Part shown: positions 45,857-55,772 of the stretch, piece by piece | How the letters are laid out: the number at the start of each line of letters is the position of its first letter | Numbering within the stretch: position 1 is the first letter of the stretch | Origin: Pogostemon cablin | Taxonomy: Eukaryota > Streptophyta > Magnoliopsida > Lamiales > Lamiaceae | DNA length: 64,000 nucleotides | Assembly (NCBI GenBank): GCA_023678885.1 | Contig: CM042965.1 | Span: 32,841,777 to 32,905,776 of the forward strand | Direction: 5' to 3' | Notes under the pieces: generated by a model | Databases searched by the model: none | Seen by the model: only the letters and a program-made list of their open reading frames with translations | What the model was told of the DNA's origin: nothing | Position numbers and translations under genes: made by a program

Positions 45857-46856
45857 AAGGCTCATGCAGTCCAAAGAAGAAGCTTTTGATCGAGAAACGT
45901 AGAAGGAGACATAGAGTTGTAGAGGAGGCGATCTTCCACCATCCGGAGGGCTGTGACAGAGGTTCCGCTGGAAGGTTCAAGTAAGATTGGCCTATCTAAC
46001 CATGATTGTTCTTAGATCAATCATGGGCTAGAGCCAATTCGGTAGTTCTAGGGTTATGAAAGTTTCATGAGTTGATTCATCTTTCATGTGTATACTCCGT
46101 ACAACACTACTTGTGGTTTATTTTATATAAGATTGTGCGTTTTTAATCCATACTCATAGTTGTTTTGTGCATCAATAATCGTTGTGTAGAGTCTGAATAC
46201 ATAACATGATTATTGGTTGAGTGCGTTTACTGTTGAGCAGGGTTTACCGTTATAATTCTAAGTGAAGGGATTCTGAAGTTTTATTAGAACTATCTTATAT
46301 GAATACTTGTCAATTGAATCATATTCGGGTTAATAAGTAGGATAAAGAGTATAACTTTATAGTACCTATAAAGGGAGATCAAATCGGGTTAGAGTACTAA
46401 GTGCACGGGAAATAATTGATTATGATAGTACCTAGGAAGGGGGGTAAAGTATACATCTTGCTCCAAGGATATTCACACGTGATACACGCATGTTTACTTG
46501 TGTCTATAGAGTAGATGTGTATGGCTTAGTGATGCGTCCATATTCCACAAAGCAGAGTCGGACATTGACACACGAGAGTATGAATTAATAAGTGAAACTG
46601 GATGACCTGACGAACTACCTCTCATCTTACTTGATCACAACCTACTCTCTTTTCTATTGTTATTTCGATTAATAGTACCTACACAATTTCAATACCATAT
46701 TTCCAACATAGTCTTAGTTTACTAGATAATAATTAAACTGATATTTATCCGTCCCTTGGGTTCGATAATAACTTGGTCACCTTCGAAACTACAACTGATA
46801 TCCTTAACAACTTGGGGATTATTAAATTGTGTGTTGAGACATACGGATCAAGTCAA

Positions 46857-46874
46857 TGGCGCCGTTGCCGGGGA
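46857..46874 (+). other. Primer binding site of E5 (tRNA-Asp)
   Basis: TGGCGCCGTTGCCGGGGA, one base after the LTR. This is the usual Athila/Tat primer site, complementary to the 3' end of tRNA-Asp. Confidence 0.92.
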
Positions 46875-46960
46875 TGGCTTAAAATATCTTTTTGTTATTT
46901 CTAGTTAATTAGGATTATCTTTCTTGTTTTACTGTTTTCTCTTTTATTCTTTTCAGGTGT

Positions 46961-49900
46961 ATGCTCCCGCGATCACAGAAAGGTGAATTAGAATCATACA
47001 ATCCTGAGATCGGAGCGTCTTCTAAAAAGAAGAAGAAGAAGAAGAGTAAGAACAAGACCATAGATCCAACTAAAGCTCTGAATTTTGGAGTTGAAGTTGA
47101 CGAACCGAACTCGGAAGCAACTAAAACTGTGGTTGATCCAAACGCAGCAACAGAGGAAGTTGACATGGCCTACGACAGGGCCAATACGGATAATCTGGCC
47201 ATCCGTGAAGTCTTCAAGAATAACGGGGCTGGACACTTAGGGCTTCTAGGAGCGAGTGGAGCTAATGCTGATTTCGATCTTCACCCCGCTCTTATTAGCA
47301 TGATAGAAAGGAACTCCTTTTCAGGAGGATCTTTTGAGGATCTGCAGCAACATCTAAACAAGTTTCTGGGGTATGCAAGTACTCAAAAAGATGCAGGAGA
47401 CCATGAAGATGCGCGGAAGATCTTATTGTTCAAATTCTCGCTTACTGAAAAGGCGAGAGATTGGTACGATACTTTAAACGCAGCTGAGTGCACCACTTGG
47501 GAGCAATTGAAGTTAAGGTTCTTGGAGAGATACATGCCACCTTCAAAAGTGTTTAAGATGAAACAAGAGATTAACCAATTTGCTATCGGTGGAGGAGAGA
47601 AGTTTCATGAGGCTTGGGATAGATTCAAGGACATGCTACGAAGGTGTCCTCAACATGGGCTATCTAAAGCTCAATATATCAGTATATTCTACAATGGATT
47701 GGACTGCGATTCAAGAGTTTTATTGGATGCTTCTTCTAATGGAGCATTGCTTACTAAGTCATCTGTAGAGGCCGAGAAATTGCTCGAAGATATTTCGATG
47801 AATTCGAGAGATTGGCCAACTAACAGAGTTCGAGGCACTTATGTTCTTGGAAAGGTAGCTAAAGTTGAACATACAATGGTGAAAACAAGTAGAGAGGATG
47901 AGATCGTCTCTAGCTTGTCCAACATCAACAAGCTACTTGAGTCCCAACAGAAGCAAATCAGCGATATATCTCAGCGAGTACCAATCATGCAGCAGGAAGC
48001 GATGAATGATGGCACGATCCAAGAGGAATTGGAAGAGGCAAATTACGCCATGGGCCAAAGTATTCAAGGGATTAGGTATCCAGATCAAGGAAATCGGAAC
48101 TACCAAGGGAACTATCGAGGAAACTTCAATAATCGTGGTCCTCCTGGTGGTTATCAACAACAGCCTAGGAGGCCAGAGTTCTCTTGGAGCAATCCGAACA
48201 ATGCAATGCAACCTCCGACGGGTGTTGATCCGGGTACTAAGGTGGAAGAAGGAAAATCGGGTTTTGAGGATACTGTGAACAGGTATATGGCAAAGAATGA
48301 TGAAAGAGTGAACCGCCTTGAGGCTAAACTCGAGAAGAAGATTGATGATCATCATAAGGATTTGTCCACTCAAGTTAGAGACCTTACGTTGTTAATGGGG
48401 ACAATCGCAGAGAATGTGAATACATTGACTCAATCTGTGGAGAAAGGAAAGTTTCCATCTCAGAGTATTGAGAATCCTAGGTCCTGCAACGCCATCACAT
48501 TGAGGTCTGGAACGCAATACGAGGGGCCAATAAAGCCGGAATTGAAGACGGAGATGTCCAGAGGAGGATTCGGCCTCGGTTCGACCAGCATTGAAGGTCG
48601 AACCATACAGGGGAGGTCGAACCAAGGCACTGGACACGATCGAGAGTCAATGCAGCACCGGTTCAACCAAAATGACAATGGTTCGACCTATCAACCAGGT
48701 CGAACCTATGTCAAACCAAGCAGTTTCCAGTACTCTGTTTTTCCAACCGAGCGGTTCGACCACGACGGCCACGGTTCGACCTGTGCAGAAGGTCGAACCT
48801 ATGTCGAACCACACAACTTGCAGCACCCTATTTTGAAGCAGCCACAGTTCGACCACGATGGACATGGTTCGACCAATCCATCAGGTCGAACCCAAGTCAA
48901 ACCGGAAGGAGGAAAGAGTACAGTAGGGTGGTTCGACCCAGGGGGAAATAGTTCGACCTATCAACCAGGTCGAACCCAAGTCGAACCTCAAATTCAGAAA
49001 GAAAGTGATCTGCCACAGAGACGGTTCGACCATTACGTCCCTGGTTTGACCTGTTCCACAGGTCGAACCCTGGTCGAACCCATCCATAATTTGCCTATTG
49101 CTACTCCGAATACTCTCGATGATGTTGATGCTACTCCAGTGGTTCAGAATGAGCAAAGTACAGAGATTATAGATGAGAAAAAGTGGGAGAGAGTCAAGCG
49201 ATTGAGAGCCGAAAAGGAGAAAGCGGAGAAGGTTGATCGTGATGAATGGGGGATTCCCAAAACAAAGATTCCTCCACCGTTTCCGTACAAGCTGGTGAAG
49301 AAGGGATTGGAAGAGAAGTTCAAGAAATTTTCAGAGATTATGAATAAGATAAGCTTGAGCATTCCTTTCTCGGAAGCAATAATGGAGATGCCTTACTATG
49401 CTCGGTTCCTCAAGGACATATTGTTGAAGAAGCAGAGCTTAACCGGAATTGAAACGGTGAATTTATCTGAAAATTGTAGCTCAATCATTCAGAGAAAGCT
49501 GCCACAGAAGATGAAAGATCCGGGGAGCTTCACTATTCTATGTGAGATCGGAAAGGGGCCGGCACGGCGAGCTTTGTGTGATTTAGGGGCAAGCATCAAT
49601 TTGATGCCATTGTCTATTTTTCAGAGGCTTGGTTTGGGGGAGTTAACCCCTACAACAGTTGCTCTCCAATTGGCGGACAGGTCGATGACGTTTCCGAAAG
49701 GGATTATTGAAGACGTACTCGTCAAAGTGGAGAAGCTAGTCTTTCCGGTAGACTTTCTTGTGCTAGAAATGGATGATGACAAGGATAATATCCCTTTAAT
49801 CTTGGGGAGACCTTTCCTTGCTACTGCTGGAGCCATGATTGATGTCCAAAAAGGGGAGCTCAGATTGAGGATGGACAAAGAAGAAGTTATTTTCAACTTG

Positions 49901-51688
49901 GACAAAGCAATGAAGATACCCATGGAGTCTCAGTGTCATAGTATTGACGTGGTGGAGGAGATTGTGGATGAAGATATGTCTTTGATCCTAACTAAGGATC
50001 CTCTAGAGACATGTTTGATGGAGTCTCTTACTTATCCCACTTCAGAGCTTGACGGTCTCTCCAACGAGGTATGTATTGAATTTCTTGAAAACTTACTTGC
50101 TTTGGGGGATGACAGGTTTGAATTGGAAAGAACTAAGGTGGAAGAAGTCAATTGGACTAGGAAGTATTTGCCTTTGGATGAAGAGAACATTCCAGTGGAA
50201 GTGAAGATCGAAGGGTTGAAACTATTGCCGGAACACTTGAAGTACGCCTTTCTAGGCGACAATGAAACATATCTGGTAATTGTATCTTCTTCTCTTGATG
50301 ATGACCAACTTGAGGAGTTATTGGATGTTCTTCGGAAGTATAGGTCTGCGATTGATTGGTCACTTGAGGATTTGAAAGGAATAAGTCCTTCGTATTGCAT
50401 GCATAAGGTAAGGTTGATAGATAAGGCTAAGGCGAGTGTTCATAATCAGAGGAGGGTTAATCCCGCGATTCAAGAGGTGATAAGGAAGCAAATCCTTACG
50501 TGGTTGGATGCTGGAATTATATATCCTATTAGTGATAGTCCCCATGTGAGTCCATTGCATGTAGTTGCTAAGAAGGGGGGCATGACTGTAGTAAAAGCTG
50601 AGGATGGAGAAGCTATCGCTACAAGGATTCCTACGGGATGGCGTACATGTGTTGATTATAGGAAGTTGAATGAGAATACATGTAAAGACCATTTTCCCCT
50701 TCCTTTCATGGATCAAATGTTAGATCGTCTTGCAGGGTACGAGTTTTATTGTTTCTTGGATGGGTACTCGGGGTACAACCAGATTATGATTGCCCCCGAG
50801 GATCAAGAAAAGACCACCTTTACTTGCCCCTACGGGACCTTCGCCTTTAGGAAGATGCCATTTAGGTTGTGTAATGTGCCTGCTACTTTTCAGAGATGCA
50901 TGATGGCAATATTCAATGGGTTGATTGAGAAGATCATGGAAGTGTTCATGGATGATTTCTCTGTTTTTGGTTCCTCCTTTGATATTTGTTTGTCTAACCT
51001 CGCTACTATTTTGAAGAGATGCCAAGAGACTAATCTTGTCTTGAACTGGGAGAAGTGCCACTTCATGGTAAAGGATGGGATCGTTCTTGGGCATCATGTT
51101 TCCGCCAAGGGATTACAGGTCGATCGTGCCAAAGTGGTGGCAATTGAGAAGCTTCCACCACCGACCAATGAAAAAGGAGTGCGGTCCTTTCTTGGACACG
51201 CCGGTTTTTACAGGAGATTTATAAAAGACTTCTCGAAATACTCCAAGCCCTTGTCTCATTTACTTGAAAAGGATGTTCCTTTTGTGTTTAATGAAGAATG
51301 TCTAACAGCTTTTCAGGTTTTGAAGGAGGCGCTTACTACTGCACCTATCTTGATCACACCGGATTGGACTCAACCGTTTGTACTTATGTGTGATGCAAGT
51401 GATCTAGCACTTGGAGTGGTGCTTGGGCAGCTGAGGGAGAAGAAGTTTTGCGCCATCTACTACGCCAACAAGACTTTCGATGCGGCACAAAAGAATTACG
51501 CGGTGACTGAGAAGGAGTTTTTGGCTGTTGTGTACGCATTCGATAAGTTTCGTCAGTATTTGGTTGGCATGAAGACTATTGTGTACACGGATCATTCAGC
51601 AATTCGGTACTTGATGGAGAAGAAGGAGATGAAGCCTAGGATCCGGGATTCTTCTACTTCAAGAGTTTGGCATGGAGATCCGAGATAA
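46961..51688 (+). CDS. gag-pol: gag-protease-reverse transcriptase-RNase H polyprotein of E5
   Basis: 1575 codons from ATG 46961, which follows a splice-acceptor-like TTCTTTTCAG. Gag core is at residues 120-270 (SFSGGSFEDLQQHL, KARDWYDTLNAAECTTWEQL, FKDMLRRCPQHG, FYNGLDCDSRV). Gag ends near 510 (GKFPSQSIENPRS, AITLRSGTQYEGP). The palindrome-encoded repeat is at 540-706. Protease has its catalytic Asp at 874 (CDLGASINLM). Reverse transcriptase has Asp 1267 (FLDGYSGYNQI) and Asp 1331/1332 (VFMDDFSVFG), and RNase H has Asp 1478 (CDASDLALGVVLGQ). The usual PFGLCNAP box reads PFRLCNVP. A 2-bp deletion near 51640-51648 ends the frame inside the RNase H-integrase connection, and integrase continues in another frame. 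Confidence 0.93.
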   Translation: MLPRSQKGELESYNPEIGASSKKKKKKKSKNKTIDPTKALNFGVEVDEPNSEATKTVVDPNAATEEVDMAYDRANTDNLAIREVFKNNGAGHLGLLGASGANADFDLHPALISMIERNSFSGGSFEDLQQHLNKFLGYASTQKDAGDHEDARKILLFKFSLTEKARDWYDTLNAAECTTWEQLKLRFLERYMPPSKVFKMKQEINQFAIGGGEKFHEAWDRFKDMLRRCPQHGLSKAQYISIFYNGLDCDSRVLLDASSNGALLTKSSVEAEKLLEDISMNSRDWPTNRVRGTYVLGKVAKVEHTMVKTSREDEIVSSLSNINKLLESQQKQISDISQRVPIMQQEAMNDGTIQEELEEANYAMGQSIQGIRYPDQGNRNYQGNYRGNFNNRGPPGGYQQQPRRPEFSWSNPNNAMQPPTGVDPGTKVEEGKSGFEDTVNRYMAKNDERVNRLEAKLEKKIDDHHKDLSTQVRDLTLLMGTIAENVNTLTQSVEKGKFPSQSIENPRSCNAITLRSGTQYEGPIKPELKTEMSRGGFGLGSTSIEGRTIQGRSNQGTGHDRESMQHRFNQNDNGSTYQPGRTYVKPSSFQYSVFPTERFDHDGHGSTCAEGRTYVEPHNLQHPILKQPQFDHDGHGSTNPSGRTQVKPEGGKSTVGWFDPGGNSSTYQPGRTQVEPQIQKESDLPQRRFDHYVPGLTCSTGRTLVEPIHNLPIATPNTLDDVDATPVVQNEQSTEIIDEKKWERVKRLRAEKEKAEKVDRDEWGIPKTKIPPPFPYKLVKKGLEEKFKKFSEIMNKISLSIPFSEAIMEMPYYARFLKDILLKKQSLTGIETVNLSENCSSIIQRKLPQKMKDPGSFTILCEIGKGPARRALCDLGASINLMPLSIFQRLGLGELTPTTVALQLADRSMTFPKGIIEDVLVKVEKLVFPVDFLVLEMDDDKDNIPLILGRPFLATAGAMIDVQKGELRLRMDKEEVIFNLDKAMKIPMESQCHSIDVVEEIVDEDMSLILTKDPLETCLMESLTYPTSELDGLSNEVCIEFLENLLALGDDRFELERTKVEEVNWTRKYLPLDEENIPVEVKIEGLKLLPEHLKYAFLGDNETYLVIVSSSLDDDQLEELLDVLRKYRSAIDWSLEDLKGISPSYCMHKVRLIDKAKASVHNQRRVNPAIQEVIRKQILTWLDAGIIYPISDSPHVSPLHVVAKKGGMTVVKAEDGEAIATRIPTGWRTCVDYRKLNENTCKDHFPLPFMDQMLDRLAGYEFYCFLDGYSGYNQIMIAPEDQEKTTFTCPYGTFAFRKMPFRLCNVPATFQRCMMAIFNGLIEKIMEVFMDDFSVFGSSFDICLSNLATILKRCQETNLVLNWEKCHFMVKDGIVLGHHVSAKGLQVDRAKVVAIEKLPPPTNEKGVRSFLGHAGFYRRFIKDFSKYSKPLSHLLEKDVPFVFNEECLTAFQVLKEALTTAPILITPDWTQPFVLMCDASDLALGVVLGQLREKKFCAIYYANKTFDAAQKNYAVTEKEFLAVVYAFDKFRQYLVGMKTIVYTDHSAIRYLMEKKEMKPRIRDSSTSRVWHGDPR
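48578..49080 (+). repeat. Palindrome array inside the gag-protease linker of E5, translated
   Basis: Five units of about 105 bp, each two forward GGTTCGACC copies, two reverse GGTCGAACC copies and a spacer. The reading frame stays open, giving peptide repeats of the form FDxxxxGSTxxxGRTxVEP. Spacer sequences (CTTGCAGCACCC, TTTTGAAGCAG) recur at 53755-53785 and, reversed, in E1 near 5490-5520. Confidence 0.93.
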
Positions 51689-53134
51689 GAAAGGTACTGA
51701 TAATGTATTGGCGGATCACCTTTCGAGGTTGGAGACTAGGGAGCATTGTGATAATTCTTTCGATTATATTGAGGAGATGTTCCCGGATGAAAAGCTTATG
51801 GCTGTGTTTGTTGAAGGGGCAGAGCGAGCATGTGTGGTTGCTGCACAAGGAGTTGACCCATGGTATGCGGATTTTGTTAATTATATCGCCGTGGGAGAAA
51901 TTTCAAAGGATCTCAACCGATATCAACTTGCTAAATTCAAGAGGGATGTTGAGACCTTTATATGGTACGATCCGTTTGTATACAAGATTTGCACGGATTC
52001 TATAGTCCGTAGGTGTGTGCCCGAGATAGAGATGGAGAGTGTTCTCGAGTTTTGCCATGCACAACCTAACGGGGGGCACTTCGGCGCTCAAAAGACAGCA
52101 GCCAAGGTACTTCAGTCTGCGCTCTATTGGCCTACGTTGTTCAAGGATTGTGAGTCCTATGTCGCATCTTGCGATGTTGTCAACGCACGGGGAACATCAG
52201 TAGGAGAGATGAGATGCCACTTCAGCCGAGCATAGTGGTGGAGGTTTTTGATGTGTGGGGTATCGATTTCATGGGGCCTTTTCCCCCATCGAATGGATTT
52301 CTCTACATTCTTCTTGCTGTGGATTATGTTTCTAAGTGGGTGGAAGCAATTCCTACTCGCTTGAATGATTCGAAAACTGTTATATCTTTCTTGAAGAAAC
52401 ATATATTTGCCCGCTATGGAGTCCCTAGAGCGCTAGTTAGTGATGGTGGTACTCACTTCGTCAATAAGTTTCTTGAGAAGGTGCTTCAAGGGTATGGTGT
52501 TAAGCATAGGGTTACTACGCCCTATCATCCTCAAGCGAATGGGCAGACGGAAGTCTCCAACCGTCAAGTCAACTAGATTCTAGAGAAGGTGGTAGGAACC
52601 AATAGAAATGATTGGGCTTTGAAGCTCGATGATGTCTTATGGGGGTTCCGGACCGCGTTCAAGACAGTGTTGGATATGTCACCGTATCAAATTGTCTATG
52701 GGAAGGCGTGCCACTTACCTGTAGAGATTCAACACAAAGCATTTTGGGCGTTGCGAAGCTTGAACTTGACTCTTAAAGATGTAAAGGAGTTGAGGATGAT
52801 TCACATTAATCAATTGGATGAGTTTAGGAGTCGTGCTTACAAGAATTCAGAGATCTATAAGGAAAGGATGAAGAGATGGCATGATTCGAAGATCTCATAC
52901 AAGGAGTTCAAGCGAGGAGACGAGGTATTACTTTTTAACTCTCGTTTAAAGCTTTTTGCAGGCAAGTTGAAGTCGAAATGGACAGGCCCGTTCATGATTC
53001 ATCGAGCCTTAGGAGGGGGGAGTTTTGAGCTCATTGACAAGGACGGGGACATTATCGCGGCGAATGGGCATCGTTTGAAGCATTACAGGTCGCCGGATGA
53101 TGCTTGCGTCATTTTTAAAGATACCTTGATCTGA
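51672..53134 (+). pseudogene. pol: Integrase of E5
   Basis: EIRDKKGTDNVLADHLSRLE opens the segment. The HHCC zinc-binding region (FCHAQPNGGHFGAQKTAAKV, then two Cys) is broken at its last part by a 1-bp deletion near 52175. The core in the next frame has VWGIDFMGPF, SDGGTHF and NGQTEVSNRQ with the three acidic residues. A TAG at 52574-52576, in a position where relatives have a sense codon, follows SNRQVN. The C-terminal part is open to 53134 (GDEVLLFNSRLKLFAGKLKS, WTGPF, ANGHRLKHY). Confidence 0.9.
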
Positions 53135-53141
53135 TTTGGTA

Positions 53142-53170
53142 CCGTCATGACTCTCCGACGTTAAATATGA
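53142..53170 (+). other. Conserved post-stop motif of E5
   Basis: CCGTCATGACTCTCC followed by GACGTTAAATATGAG, 7 bp after the integrase stop. Shared with E1 and E3. Confidence 0.7.
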
Positions 53171-53273
53171 GCATCTGTTAGGGGCCTTTCCATTTTTATT
53201 ACTTTATTTCTTTAGTGTGCGTAAGAAATTTTTGTATTAAAAGTGCTTACTTATCGGATATTACATCTCTTTG

Positions 53274-53313
53274 CAAACTTAGTTTCGACTTTGTTTCTCC
53301 TAAGTTTGGGGGG
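53274..53313 (+). other. Conserved stem with G run, E5
   Basis: CAAACTTAG, 17 nt, CTAAGTTTG then GGGGGG. A perfect 9-bp stem. Confidence 0.7.
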
Positions 53314-53618
53314 TGTGATGTACTTACCTCGTTAAGCACCGGATGTATGATCTTTTCTTTGTAGCATTTGTTAGGGAAGTTGGTTTTTGCGACATATTTT
53401 AAATTCTAATCGGTTTGGTGTGTCGATTTTTTGCAACTTGCCTAATGTTCGGTGGTGTTTTATTTAGTACTTTGATTGATTGTGGAGTTACTCATGATTG
53501 ATGGGTTTAATGATTGAATTTTGATGAAGTTGTGCTTTAGTTGGTACTTAATGATTTGTCTTGAAGCTTGAAGTGTGTAGGGAATGAAGAACACTTGTTT
53601 TAAGAAGTTCATAGGGAT

Positions 53619-54008
53619 GGTTCGACCAAGATGGGGATGGTTCGCCCAGCTGAGAAAGTCGAACCGTGGTGTTAATTTATCCAGAGAGGTGGTTCGACCA
53701 AGTGATCCATGGTTCGACCTATTCCAGTAGGTCGAACCAAGGTCGAACCACACATTTTAGAACACCCTGTTTTGATGCAGTATGGTTCAACCACGACGTT
53801 TCTGGTTCGACCTGTTAACCAGGTCGAACCAAGGTCGAACCGTGGACTTAAAACTTCCAGAAGGGTGGTTCGACATGGAGTTACCTGGTTCGACCTGTTC
53901 CAGTAGGTCGAACCAAGGTCGAACCTGAGGAAAAACTTGTCGAGAAGAGTGGTTCGACCACGCTAGTCCTGGTTCGACCTGTTCAACAGGTCAAACCAAG
54001 GTCGAACC
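53619..54008 (+). repeat. Palindrome array in the pol-env spacer of E5
   Basis: Four units with the same forward-forward-reverse-reverse GGTTCGACC/GGTCGAACC layout as in the gag-protease linker. Non-coding here. It ends about 250 bp before the env-position ATG. Confidence 0.92.
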
Positions 54009-54260
54009 AAGCCAGGTACGCAGTTTAAGTTCGAATTTTTAGAGGGTTCGATCACATTTTCTTTGCAAAACACACTCTGAACCCTCTTCGAACCTCAACA
54101 CCCTTGCACATATTCTTCGATTATACTTGATTTCGCACCGATTACACAACACTACACTTCGAATTACGAATTGGGTGCGGATTTGGGCGATTTTTCGTCG
54201 CGAATTAGGGCTTCAGTCGCGATTTTCTTGTGTGTGTGTGGTGTTGGTCGATTATTCACC

Positions 54261-55772
54261 ATGGGCAAGGCAACTGAGGTGAGATCAAAGAAAAGGCATG
54301 ATAGGCCTTCGAATGTGGATAAGGTGATGAAGACACTTAGGTTGCAAGAACGTCTTCCCGAGAACTTCAAGATTCAGATGCCTGAGTGGGATGAGATTAA
54401 AGAAAAATGGGGAGAAGTCTCAGATAAGATAGCTCGGACAAGATATCAAGATGATGAGGCCATGCGACTTATGAGCATCCGGGATGAGATGACTATGTTG
54501 TTTGATCGAGTGGGTATCCGCAGATTTATGGAGTTGAAGAGGCCGACTTATTTCCATGTTACAGCGGAGGTAGTTTGCTCATTTGAGATGGATAAGGACC
54601 CGCTCGGCTACCCGTATCAGTGCACATTTCAGTTGGGAGGAGTTCGAAGGAGATGGACGGCTGAGGATTTCAATCAGCTGTTTCAGACGCCTGTAGAGAT
54701 TTCTCGAGTGGAGCACGGACAGTTCAATGCCAATAGGTTTTGGAGAGAGATATCCGGGGAGATTGGCGATTATAAGATCAAGCAGGCCCGTGCATCTTCG
54801 ATCAAGAATCCGGTGTTGAAGTATATGGATCGAGTGCTTGGGAACACATTGTTCGCTCGCTCGGAGGGTGGATGTGTGTCTAGAGGAGAGCTATACGCCT
54901 TGTGGTGTATGATGAATATGGTAAACTTCAACGTTGGAGCTTATTTCATTGCGCAGCTGCATCGATTCAGGACCGTTGGATTTCAGAAGATCAATATTGG
55001 AGGATTACTGACGATCGTAGCTGAGCACTACAACATGGATTTCACCGGCATCACACCAGTTAGAGGGGAGCCCGATTTGGTGATGCTCACGTGCGTGAAA
55101 GGAGGATTTGCTCACTTTAGAGATGGTGACTGGTTCTTTATAAGGGGGACAAGGCCATACGATTTCATGTTTCCTTTTGACGTGAGCAACATGACCACTG
55201 TACGGGAGGCACGGAATTTGTTGATGAACTCCCTAGGACACACTGCTCTGTCCGTGACTGTGAAGACCAACGGGGACTGGAGAGCCGTGGCTAGGATGTG
55301 CGCGGAGGGCAGATTGGCGGAGTTACAGCAGATTGTGGATCAGGGAGAGTACCGTCCACCACCGCAGCAGCCACCACAGCCACTCCAGCAGCCCGAGTTC
55401 GAGCATCGGGTAGATGAGCAGCCGGAGATGGAGATTCCGGAGGAGGAGCAGCATGACGCGCCTCAGCGCGCTCCAGTACAGCAGCAGCGGGGTGTTCCGG
55501 GTGATTTCCGGGAGCAGCTTCATTTGATCCAGGAGTAGCTGGTTGCGGTCGTAGCTGCGCAGTAGGAGACAAATAGGCAGCTTGCGCTCGCCAACGCCAA
55601 CTACGCCACATTGAACGAGAAGTACATTGCTTTGAATGAGCGAGTTGGTGGAGTGGGAAGGCGAGTAGATGTGATGGATGGGCACATTACCAGCCTGTAC
55701 CGAGCTGTGGAGGATAAGTTGGATGAGGATGAGGAAGATGATGATGAGAAGGATGATGCTCCTAAGGAGTAG
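54261..55772 (+). pseudogene. ATHILA-type ORF (env position) of E5
   Basis: The ATG at 54261 (ACCATGG context, MGKATEVRSKKRH) is preferred over the longer open stretch upstream. The frame reaches 55772 with two TAG stops (55536-55538 and 55563-55565). The ATHILA ORF-1 / putative plant transposon domain spans about residues 30-340: FMELKRPTYFHVTAEVVCSF, FQLGGVRRRWTAEDFNQLF, ASSIKNPVLKYMDRVLGNTL and RGELYALWCMMNMVNFNVG. A Pro/Gln-rich stretch and a coiled-coil-like acidic tail follow. No signal peptide or membrane segment is visible. Its role is unknown, and the same ORF in E4 has only moderate identity. Confidence 0.85.

Larger units (their letters stand above)
45178..46855 (+). repeat. E5 5' LTR
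   Basis: TGATGAGTGTG...CAAGTCA. U3 carries a palindrome array (45395-45752), the TATA box is at 45849-45856, and R/U5 runs to the primer site. ORFs across the array on both strands are by-products. Confidence 0.95.

Noticed and set aside
45302..45984. ORFs of 140-266 codons across E5 LTRs (also 57079-57879)
   Set aside because: Same cause as in E1, and located in U3 and the leader of an LTR.
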